From Zygnema cylindricum (lineage: Eukaryota; Streptophyta; Zygnematophyceae; Zygnematales; Zygnemataceae): 64,000 nt of DNA. Shown here one piece after another: positions 1 to 12,500 of this stretch; position 1 is the stretch's first letter; every line of letters starts with the position of its first letter. Both the position numbers and the translations under genes were made by a program. Under the pieces are notes generated by a model that worked only from the letters and a program-made list of their open reading frames with translations, ran no database searches and was not told where the DNA came from. Where the stretch lies: NCBI GenBank assembly GCA_037447655.1, contig JBBHKE010001558.1:1-64000 (forward strand), read 5' to 3'.

Positions 1-364
1 AGGATTTTTGTCGAAATTTAAGGCACGCGCGAAAATATGTTCCTATTTGTCAATCGAAAAAACCTAATTTTAAATCACATCGCGCATGTGTTTTAAAGAT
101 AAGGTTGAAGATGACGTTTTTTGTCGTCAAAGTGGGTCGAAAAGCACAAGACGACAAATTTTCGTACATCCTAAGTTCAGGGATGACGCAAATTGTGCTC
201 TACAAATTTGTGATTCCTTCGTACGGTTGCAACTTAGGCAGTACGGCGCTAAGTTTTACGGCAAAACGACAGGAAAAAACCCTTACTTATGCACATGGGG
301 ACACACCCTAACCATGTCCGAAGTTTTCCTTTTAGCGAAATATATGTGGACTATATATATATAT

Positions 365-409
<45 letters not shown>

Positions 410-577
410 GGAATCCTGTACCTTTTATCTGCACATTATTTCAAAAAACGTGCCGTACTGTACTTTAAAGGATTTGAAAAGTTCGTACTCTTTGTTCTAC
501 CCTTTGCTCTGAAATCTGAACCCGAGATACACTTGATGATGGCTCCTCCCTAACATACCGTACAGCTCAGCTTTTCA
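1..577. other. Upstream flank with a (TA)n tract, no gene seen
   Basis: No coding segment is recognisable here. A (TA)n microsatellite lies at about 351-405. The last 170 bases must hold the promoter and 5' leader of the methyltransferase gene that starts at 578, but I see no convincing TATA box apart from the microsatellite. Confidence 0.5.
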
Positions 578-3500
578 ATGGCCTCCATGGCTCCTCTCTC
601 TCATCTCTCATTCTTGCAAAGCCTTCCTTTGCCGACACGTGTCCTCTGTATTTTTTCGCGAGGGATGTTTCCTGCGTCATGTCGGTGGAGTTTGTCGCTA
701 AGCTCATCTTGTGCTGCAAGCAAAAGTCTCCACGTGTCACGATTTCCTGTGGTTACCACAAACGTGAACCATTACCTTCAGGAAGCGTCACTAAATTCCA
801 CGTGGCGAATTTTTCCTTCTTCCACGTGTTCTTCTCGCCGCTTTTCATCTGCCTCTACCTCTAGTTTGGAGACTAGCTCTGCTGAAGAGAAGGACACGTG
901 GCAGGGTTCAGATGGTACGTCTGAAGATTCTCCTGGAAATCCAACGTCTGAGGAAGGGGGCGGGAAACCCGGGTCCGTTGAGTCCAAGGAGATTCCTGTG
1001 GAGAGGAAAACTAAAAGTTACTATCCAAAAAAAGGGGAAGAGTTGGAGCTACATTGTGACGCTTTAGCTTTTAAGGTGAGAATTCGGTTTTTTTTTTAGT
1101 GAAAAAGGATGCACTGAAGGAAATTTATCAAGGAATAAACCAATAGAAGAAGAAAAGGGCAAATTTGAAAAAAAGAATGATGGAGGAAATTGACAAATTA
1201 GTTGGTCTGATTGTGATTTGGCCTCACTATTTTATCCTGTACAAGAGCTTACACAATTTACAATTTTAAAGTACTAAGCGCCACACTAATTTGTGGTAGG
1301 CATTAAGAATGAATGCACAATCTTAATTAATTGAGATATTTCTGGTGTAATTTCCTAGATTTATTTTAGTAAGTTTAGATATCTTGGGGATTTTCTATGG
1401 TTTTCCCCATGTTTATAAGGGTTAATAAACTTAAGTGAATCTGTACAGAAGTTCTGATCCTGAAGCTTTTTCACATGTCAAAACAAATGTTAATCATTCA
1501 AAGCACATTTACTGTGGACTTTTGAACCGCCCGTTGGAATATGTACGCCAAAGAGATTTCAATTACGTCAAATTTACGTGTACTAATTCTTACAATTTCA
1601 CTAAAATACAAATCTCCGGATGGTTTTGTATTATTTATAGAGATTCTACTGTGGTAGTTGTAGCAATACCCAAGATTATTTTAACATTTTTCTTTCTATC
1701 GACCACGCAGTTTTGTTTATTTTCTCCATTTAATCTAAATTAGTCCACCTTAGTCTATAACCCCCATCACTAGTAGAGTTAGTGACTTATTAACGTTAAC
1801 ACTCTTTTAGAATTATCTACAATAAGTTATGTTTTGCAACATGGCTTATTCTGGGCCACTTACTTAAGGCATTATTAACACTAATTTTTGATTTTCGGTC
1901 AAAAAAACGCTACTTGAAATAGCGATTAACTCTAGTAGCAACGGGCGATGTAGTTTGACATATCAACCGGGTTTTGCCGATAATCAATATGTATTTTTTT
2001 GAGGGGTCTCGATAATCTACGTGATATATCGCGACATCGATATCGCAACATTAACGATATGGACATGCAGTCTGTACAGTTTAAACAATTTGAACATTTT
2101 TTACATTCTAAAAATTCCGAACATTTTGTACACTATACCTTCTTCCTAAAAATATATTGGACAATTATCTGCTATTATTGCGATATCGATATTTACCAGC
2201 GCCGATAAATATTGAGTTTTGAACTTCATGATATTAAGATATAAAAACTGCGATGTATTGTCTTTGATTTCGATCGATGCACAAAACTCTGAATAACACT
2301 GCTGAATTAAATAGGCCAGGGCCACAATGAGCCATGAGTCAAAGGTGATTTAGTGTTGTTGATTCTAAGGAAGTGTTTTCGCTAATGATTCAAGAACTCT
2401 AAGAGCCATGGCTGGCGTACATGAGTCCAAAATCCACTTTACTGCTGGTGTGGAGAACAAGCAGTAGCTTTTTACCAAAATGAGTTAACTCCAGTTTATT
2501 CGATTTACGGCTGGCAGGGAATGGGCGTTTGCAAAATTGTTGAAACTGGATACGTCGTTTTTTGTGAGAGAGCTCTCCCAGGAGAGCGTCTGATTGGACG
2601 GATAACCAAGTCAAGACGAGGCTATGCCGAGGTACGGACAAAAATCGTTACCTTTCTTTTCATCTCTCTTTTCAACATTCTAAACTAAACAGGGAAAAGG
2701 ACTAAAAAACCTTGACTTTTTTTTACATCTCTCTTTTTACCATTCCAATTTCAACATTTTAAGCTAAACAATGAAGCGACTGCAATAAGAAGTTGTCAAC
2801 TTTCTTTTTTGAATATCTCTTTTTTCAACATATAGCAAAAGGGACTGCAATAAAAAGTCATTACCTTTTTTTTTAAATATCTCTCTTTTCGACATCTTAA
2901 ACTAAACAGTGAAAAGGACTTCAATAAAATCTCTTGACTTTTTTTTTTAATTTCTCTTTTAAATATGTCATGTTCAACACTAAACTAAACTGCAAAAAGA
3001 GTTCGAATATCTGAAATATAGTCAAGAGATTTAACTTTCCATTCCTTACTTTACAATTAATAAGAGTGGGTTTTACTTCCATACTCTCTAACTTGATCAA
3101 TAATGGCCCGATTGTCAAAGTTTCCAATTTTGTGTTAATTCAAAACCATCTCACAAAGAATGATGTTTAAAATGCAATTTAAAGTGGATTTCATCCAGAT
3201 GAACATAAATTGCCACTGAATTTTGAAGTGAAGTAGTGAAAGGTATTTTATCATAATTTATAGCGGATTTCACCATTATGAACATCAAGTGTTCGCTTTT
3301 TTTTTTTAAAGCTAATTGGTTTCAAATTTATTTTGGATTAATCCACTTTAATTAGAATTGTTTTTCGGAATATTTAGTTTCAGTCAGCATCATTCCGACG
3401 AGGAGACCCATAACCACCTGGAAAAGAAAAGAGATAGAGAGAGGGAGAGAGGGGGGGGGGGAGAGAGAGTACAAATGAGAGAGAATATACATGACGAGAG

Positions 3501-6500
3501 AGAGGGAGAGAGAGAGAGTACAAGAGAGTAATGAGAGTTTAATCAGGACAAGGAGACAGCGGCAAATGATGACAAGCAAAAAAATCTGTTGACTGCTTTT
3601 CTTGTGGTGCACATAGGTGTTCAAATGGAAATAGGAAACTCTATTTGGTCCCAATGATGAAACAAGGAACTGAATAAGTGAAAAAAATGATAAATTTGCC
3701 GAAATTTTTTGTTACACCGTGAATCACTATTAGCGTCAATGTTTATTTTGCCACTTAAAACATCTTTTCTTGGTGCCTACTTGTCAGATAATTATTCTGA
3801 TGGTTGCGATGGAAAGTTAAGGAACTTCAACTTTCAATTTAAGGTGTCCAAACGGATATTGGTCAAGTGTGCACAGAGAAAGTATGTTTTGAGTGGCGAA
3901 ATAAACATTGCCGCTAATTGCGATTCACGGTGTAGTTTTCTGGATTAGTCTGTGAAGATTTTCATACGTGTAAATGCCTACCGTTTTGTTGCAAGTCTAT
4001 GTAGCTTCTTAAACAATTTCTCACACTTTTAAAAAATGTGTAATTTTTTAGATAATTTCTCACTCTTTTAAAAAAATGTAACTTTTTAAACAATCTCTCA
4101 CACTAAAAAAAAAAAAGTAACCAAGACAATTCCTCGCAATTTTAAAAAATATGTAGCTACTAAACATGTGCGTACACTTTTTTAAATATGTAACTCAAAC
4201 AAATTTTCACACTTTTTGAAAATACTTAATATCTCAGTCTTTTAAAAAGTTAGTAACTTCTTAAACAGTTTTACAATTTTTAGAAGTACGTAACTAAAGC
4301 AGTTTCTCACACCTTTGAAAAATATGTAGCTTCTTAAACAATTTCTCAACGTTTTAAAAATACGTAACTTCTTAGGAAACTTCTCACGCTTTTTGAATAT
4401 GTCTTTCGATTATTGTCATCAGATGGAATTTTCATTTGGGACTCGTATATGGCTTCCGTTTAATAAGGACTCCAGTCTACCGGAGGGGTTATCAGTTGAT
4501 TCAAATTTAGACGATTCAAATTCAGTCGATTCAACTTCGATTGGTTCAAAGTCAACTGATTTAACTTCAGATGATTCGACTTCAATTGATCCAAAGTCAA
4601 TCGATTCAAATGCTATTCCTTCAAAGTCAGTTGATTCAAGTTCCTCTCCTCCTGCCCCCTCAAGAGATGGTAAAAAAAAGGAAGACGTTAATCCAAAGCA
4701 GTTTGCTGTTGGACTTCATGCTCCTCGACGATTTGACAAAATTTTGCCGATTGAGACATGTATGCTTCAACAAAAGGAGGCTGATAAGGTGAAATTTTTC
4801 TAAACAAACGTGGAAATGTAGGTATATAATGGAAGTAATATGCTTAGTTTTGGAAAAAAATCACATGCTTCAACAAGAGGGTTAAGAAGGTGAGAGTCAT
4901 AAAAAATGGGGTATTATTTGGCATTCAAAATAGGGAAAATTTTACTGGATAATTTATTGTGGAGGTCAGCAAAACTGCCCATCGTGATTAGAGTCAATCA
5001 CTCTAATTCGAGCGAGTGTTTTCTGACCCAATTTAGTGTTCTTAACACGGGCCATGTGGCAATACATAAGTTAGTATAGTTTATTCTAGTAAATTCTAAG
5101 GCTAATAAATTTACTAAGTCTAATAGCGATGGGCAATATAGTTTCCGGGAAATGATACTTCTATTTGTTTGCATATAAGAGTCACAAAAATGGGATATAA
5201 TTGGGTTTTAAAAATGGTAGGCGACAATAAGTGTATAATGGAAGTAAGTTCCTCGGTTTTGGTGATAAATACCCCATAAACGATAAAACCTCAAACATGA
5301 CTTGGTCCCAAAAATGATGAAAACAATGAAAGTGGTAAACACCCGTAAATGGTAAAACCTTGAAAACGATAAAAACCTCTTAAAGGACAAAACCCCTCAG
5401 AATTTGGCTTTTTTTTTCATCCGTTTCCTTTCTTTTTGGTTGAGTTTGTTTTGCAGGTCTTATCGTTAGTGACTGAGCATTGCAAAAAAAGACAAAATGA
5501 GATTCCTCCTTATGATGTTGTTACTCGTGAGGGATTTTTACGACACCTTACCATAAGGACCGGAAGGTTAGATTTCAAACAACTCTTCTGTTTAGTACCA
5601 CCTTCCATTGTTGTTAGAGTTTATATCTGTAAATCGGCCATGGTATTTTACTCCAAATCATAAAATAGGAAATAGTGTTGATAACACTAATTATGTAGGT
5701 GGCCTGAAATGAGTTTCGTCGTCTGGCCATAATATACACTGCTCATCGCTATTAGAGTTGGTGAATTTATAGCATCGATACTTTATTAGAATGGACTACA
5801 TTGAATTATGTTTTGCCACAGGGCTCATTATGGGCCACAAACTAAATAGTGTCATTTACACTAAATTATGATTTTGGGTCCGAAGAACACTCACGTGAAC
5901 TTAGAGTTATTAACTCTAGTAGTGATGGGCAATATAGTGTAATTAATACTAGTAGTTTCTTTAACGCTCATAAGTCACGACTCTAGTATATTGGCCATCG
6001 CTATTCGAGTTAAACAATTTTGGGGCAGTCAAAGGCGTTTAACTTTGCAACCGACCGCTGGAATTTTTTCTGAGGCAAGCAACCAAGAGGGAACGGTCTT
6101 ACTCTTCAATGGTGATGTCACGATTAAAAATAGGAAAACTGTGTGATGCGAAAAAGTACTCTTGACTGCCGGAAAAATGTTTAGCTCTCATAGTGATGGG
6201 CGGTGTCATGATGAAAGTTGTAGCTTTACATCTCTCAATTGGCATCAATCATTAAATGTGGAATTATAAGATGTGGAATTACTGAGATGTAGAATTACTC
6301 TTTCGGCATTCTTTATTTATTTATTTATTTATTGTAACATCTGCAATGATCCGAGTCCAGATTTGAAAAAAAAATCAAGAAAAAACTTGCTTGGTCAATG
6401 TTGTTGTAATCATTAGAGTCCATTTCTACTGTGGCTCCTTTCTTTTTTTTCCCTCTCTCTCATCAAGAGGCGACTTGTATGTATGATTGTTTTGTGTAAT

Positions 6501-9500
6501 CTAGTTTACACGGCTAGTCCGGAATTTTTCTGTGAAAAAATTGAAATGTCTTAAAGGGAACAATGAGGCGATAGTTTCCTCTGTGCCTAAAGACGGTTCA
6601 CCAATTCACATTATTTTTTTGTTAAGGATATTTCATGGGTTTTTTTTTAAGGTGTATTGACCAAATTACTAAATTTGTTTAGTGCAAACCATGAATTAGT
6701 GTTGTATTAGTTTCTGGGAGAAATTGTACCTATTGTAATTGTTCCTGTTTAGATTGACATAGACAGCATATTTTTACGAACTTGTTGTTTCAACCCACAT
6801 TAATAACGGTGAATGAGACGATTTTTATTCATCTTGAAAAGGCTCGTCGGTTTTTAATCATGATTGGGAAAAGTAAAGAAAAAATAATAATAATAATAAA
6901 ATCGTTATAAATTAATTCCTTATTTGGACTAGGTTTGCTTATGAAATCATTTGTTTCACATATTTTTGTTCATATTTCGGTTAACAGTTTCTAAATTTTT
7001 ATGGTGACTTCCAACATGAAATTTTTATATTTCTGGTTATTTTCATAAATGACTTTACTCATGTTATTTTAAGATTCGCATCATAAAGACTTCGTTGATG
7101 TTATGTTATAAAACTTCCACATCATAACAAGATTTTCACACAAAAAGGAGTTTATTAATGTTATAAGATGTCTATATTATAATGACTTCAATTCATGTTA
7201 TGTTACAAATTTTCACACATTTGTGCTTACCCCTTTATTCTCAGGGATGCAGAAACGGGCTCTCAACAACTAAGTGTTAATATCACAACAAAAGAGGACA
7301 AACCGGAGCTTTTGAAGCCACTCGTAGACGAAATTGTGGCGGCTCATCCACAAGTGGTAGGCTTACACCAAAATTGTTGTTTGTTTGTCTTTATTTATTT
7401 ATATATAGTTTTCGTCAAACAAAAATCTGAAAAGTTACAAAGTAGTCATCTGTCTGGGAAGAACATTCGGATGTGTCTGAATATTGGGCCCCCCTGAAAA
7501 AAAATAATATATATATATATATATATATATCAATATTCAGACACATCCGAATGTTCTTCCCAGACAGGTGACTACTTTGTAACTTTTCAGATTTTTGTTT
7601 GACGAAAACTATGCCTCTTTGTTAGTTCTGTATGCAAAACAAACCCGTTTATGTCGCAAGAAACAGAATTATAACATTGTAGTTTATTGTCTCGAATTTT
7701 TTTATCGTCATGGATTTGGTCTTTGGCGAATTTTTTTCCCCTAATATTTTGAATGATGAATATTTGCGAAGGGAATGCGGTTTTTTTTTTTTAAACAATC
7801 TCACCCACTCACTAAATTTGGTAGATGTTTGTTTCTTATCGCAAGTGCAGTAAAGTTGCATTTTATTGAATTGATGTAGTACATGAAAGTTTATTTTTCT
7901 TTTCCTTTTTGAATTACAAACATGGGATGTTAAAGTGGTGTGGGATTTTCAAAAATTGATGGCTTAATTTGTTTGGTTTTTTTGGTTTGATTTTGGTTTG
8001 GTTTGGTTTGGAAGTTATTTGGTTTGGTTTGTTTCTTGGGTGATTTTGTTTGGTTTACGGCTCAAAAATTTAGAGTTTTATATTTAGGGCGCTGAGAGGG
8101 AAGGTGAGGGAGGGCATTTTGAGATTTTTGTGGGTATTGGAGGATGGGAGATGAGAAGATCTGTTTTTGGACGTCTTGATTTATGTTTTTATTCAAGTGT
8201 TTATTAAGTGTTTATTAATATCATGTTTTTAGGGTTTTGTCCTCTCTTGGTACTTCGTCTTAGAAGCCACTTTCAGTTGAGGGATAGAAGGTAGAGAGAA
8301 GAGAGGGAGGAAGAATTCGAAAGGTAAAGGGCGGGGTGGTGAGGGAGGACAGGGAGAGGGAGACAGAGACAGAGAATGACATGAATTGCTTGAGGTTTTT
8401 GAGCATTATAAGGTCCATTCAGAGGTTTTAGGTGAGAATACGTTGGGGCTTTGTGGGGATACTCAAAACTGTTTAGCTTTTTTTGTTACATCATACTAGA
8501 GAAATCACTCCATTGAAATTTACCCTTGTTTTGTGAGTAAAAACGTAAGTATTCGTATGCTTCATACTTTGTGCATACGGATATTTATGAAATTGTACGA
8601 TTACCCACAAAAGGAGGGAAATCTTTGTAGTTTAATTCCCTTATGAATCGTTTTCTTACATAGAATCAAATATCTTTGACAATCCATATATTTTTTCAAG
8701 TTACAAATCCTTTAATCTTTGTCCGTTTATCTTGTTGGTACTAATTTATTAGGAGATGGAGAGTTAAAATGGATCAAGTGGACCATTTTCTTTACTTTTT
8801 TTCTTTTTGCAATGCCATTGATAAAAAATTGGGAAGTTGTGACAGGTGAGTGTGGTAAACAATATTAATTCTTCACTAAGCGAAGGATCGGGAGGAGTAA
8901 AAGAGAATCTTTTATTTGGGCAAAGATTTATTACAGAACGCTTGCGAGGTCTGGATTTTGAAATCTCAGCAAATTCTTTTTTTCAGACTAATACACGTCA
9001 GGTACTTATTTGTACTCTATTTGTACCTCTTTTATTGTTCAAGTTACTTTCTTTTTTTTCTGTACATCTGTCCCTTTTGATGTCGTGGATACAAAATTGA
9101 GAAGGACCTTGTCACTTCTTGTAATATTTTAGGTTGTATGAATAACAAGAAATGCAAACAAACTCTGGTTTTCCTCTTTTTGAAGTTGGGAATTTATTTT
9201 CATTTTATTTACGTATCGATAAATCTGTGGCTGTGTACATTTTAGATGTCGCTTCCATTTCTTCATAGGTTTTGTTTATTATAATATTTAATCGTCAGTG
9301 ATTATAGTTGATGGATTATAAAACATAGCAAGAAAGAATGGGATGTAAAACCGAAAGGAAATGGACATTCTCCGAGAAAATAATGGAATTAATGGACTGA
9401 AAAACAGTGGGACAAACTGCACACTCAACAAATAGACATAATCAAACAGACTCGTAAATGAAAGCAAGGTACAAATAATTAGGTGTGAACTAAAGTACAG

Positions 9501-12500
9501 TACTTACTTAAAACTTAAATTAAAAAAATGCGAGTTATTCTAGAGACTTAGACTTTGATTGCAAAATGCTATCTTTCACAATAGAAACTTTGCAAGAAAG
9601 AATGGAAAACAGAATGAAATGGAAATTTTTGCAAGAAAAAAGTGGAATCAATAGATTGTATCACAAACAAGTAAAGAGCAATTTTGTTTTTTTCAGGCCG
9701 AAGTCCTTTATTCTCTCGTGGAAGATGCTTGCGATTTGAAAAAAAACGGTTCAGAAATTATCCTCGACCTTTTTTGCGGCACAGGAACTATAGGATTGTC
9801 CATGGCATCTAAGTAAGTAAGTATGTAAGTTTTGTCAAATAAGTTTGTTTTGTCTATGGCATCTAAGTAAGTAATTTAAATAATAAGTTTTGTTTATTGC
9901 ATCTAAGTAAGTAATTTAAGTTTTGTCTATGGCGTCTAAGGAAGTCGGTGAATGTGAGTAAGTGAGTGAGCGAGTGAGTTTATTTTTGAAAAACTGGGTG
10001 GAAAGTTAAAGTGAGTCATAGTTGATGCTTACTCAAAATAAATTCTAATTGTAAAGCTTTTCTTTTAAAAATTGGGTAGAAAGTGACAATAAAACTGGAT
10101 TTGAAACTATAATAGCACAAATAACAAACTATAGTTGTAAGGCTTTTTTTGGAAAGTTTTGTGAAAAGTGAATTTAACTGAATTTAAGACAATAATAACT
10201 CGAATATTAAACCGGGTTTATGTGGTCCTCTTGGTGTTTTTTAGGGTTTTTAGAGTCTTTGGTGTTTTTCGATAAAATTGCAACGCTAGGGCATAAAGAA
10301 CTGGACGTTGAGAAATTGCTGATAATTTTATATAGATTGGATAACCCTTTTTCTTTTTTTTTAAACATCAATATAAGCTGAAAAAGCAAAAAAAATAATA
10401 ACAATAATAATCAGCAGACATTTTTTTTCGGAAAAACTAAAAAATTATCAAGTTCTGCATATTTTAATATGATTTGGAGCTCACAGCATTCACGAGGAGC
10501 CACAGTCTGTTTGTCTTTTATGTTTATGTCCTAAAATTATTTCTCTAAAGTTTGTTCTTTTCTCATCAAAATTTAATGAAGTCTCTCTAAACACTCTCAT
10601 CATGTTTATTCCGCTATCTCTAAAATTTGTTCTCTCTAAAGCCCTGTCTCTCTAAACTTCATTTTTATCTCTCTAAACTTCATTCCTATCTCTATAATTT
10701 ATTCCTGTCTCTCTAAATTTCATTTTCATCTCTTCATGCCTGTCTCTCCAAAAATTCATTTCTTTTGCCCAGTCAGTCCGTTAGTTGAGTAAATGAACCT
10801 TTCCTTCCCAACAACAGATATAGACTCCCTCTCCCTCTTCCTCTTCCTCTCCTCCTCTCCTCCCTCCCTACAGAGTGGCCCGTGTTTACGGCTACAAGAA
10901 CCCTAAAATAACCCTAAATAACTCTCAAAGGACCCCTCTCTCTCCCCCTCTCTCTCCCTCTCCCTCTCCTTCTCCCTCTCCCTACAGATTGGCTCATGTT
11001 TACGGCTACACAGTCTCTTAAACATTTTTAAAATAAACCTCTCTCTCTCACTCTTTCTCCTTCCAAAGTGGCCCATGTTTACAGCGTCAAAAACCCTAAC
11101 ATAACCTCTCTCTCTCCCTCTTTTTCTCCCTCTTTCTCTCTGTCTAGAGTTTCCCAATGTTGCAGCTAGAAAGACCCTGGAATTGTTTAAAATAACCCTA
11201 AATAACCCTCTCTATCCCTCTCTCTCCCTTGGTTGGCCCATGGCCCATGTTTACTTCTACGAAAACCCCCCAAAAGTCCTCTCTATCCCTCTTTATTCCC
11301 TCTCTCTCTCCCTTCAGAGTGGCCTATATTAATGCCTATTAAAACCCTAAAATAACCTCTCTCCCTCTCCCTCTTTCTCTCCCTCTCTCTCTCCTTCCAG
11401 AGCGGCCCATGTTTACGGATATGAGCTTGTTCCCGAGGCTGTTGCTGATGCCTTCCGTAACGCACAACGGAACGGGATACAGAATGCCACATTTGTTCAA
11501 GGAGATTTGAACAAGTTACAGAAAGATTTTGGATCTCAGTTTCCTCGACCAGATGTCATCATTACAGGTATAAAGGAAATGTTGCCCTCTCCCTCTCTCC
11601 CTCTCTCCCTCTCTCTCACTCGTCTCCCCCTCCGTCCCTCCCCCTCTCCTTCTCCCTCTCCCTCTTCCTCTCCCTCTCCCTCTCCCTCTTCCTTCTCCCT
11701 CTCCCTCAGGTTTGTTTAATGTTTGAAAAGGATTATCTTACCTATCAATTGTATTCAGAAGTTTTTTTTATATATATTTTTCCTTCAAAAGTTGTCTATT
11801 TTCTTGTGAAAGAACAAAACTTTACCTTTTTTAAAAACATTTGAATTTTGCGTCATTTCACATTCTTGTGACCAATCTATTTTTGTTGAATAAAGCAATA
11901 AAATTGTTATATCATTTTTATTAACAAAATAAAATGGATCAAAAACTATTGAAAAATGCTTCTAAGCTTTATATACGTCTAACTGTTTGCATTATCTTCA
12001 CGTATTTGTAATCTTTCTTAAGAAAACAAAAAGGATAGGAGGGAGGAATCTTTTCTTAAAAGCTGTTAAATTTTTATATACGTCTAACTTTTCAAATGAT
12101 CCTCACATGTTGTGATATCTTTTAACAAAAGGAGAAAAATGGGATGGGGAGGAAAAAATTTGGTCCAGATCCAAACCGTCCGGGAATGCATCCGAAACTC
12201 CTTCAATTTTTGGCCAATTCCGGAACAAATCGAATTGTTTATGTTTCTTGTAATCCCGCGACATGTGCTCGTGACATTGATTTTCTCTGCCATGGCCAAG
12301 TACGGTGACTTTTTTTTTTTTTGCATGTCTCTTTTTCTTTTTGGAGTGGCTGATAGTCTTGAAGGGTTTTGATATCAAGCCAATTACTAATATCGCCGAT
12401 TATCGCAATATGTTGGTATCGATATCGTGATCCCATCAGTATCCATATGTTTCTTTTGTACAATGAAACAATTTGGTGCCTAAGATGTCGAGGCTAAAAC

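Noticed and set aside
3995-4400. Regular repeats resembling a CRISPR array
   Set aside because: The units are degenerate, have no unique spacers of constant length, and lie in a eukaryotic intron.
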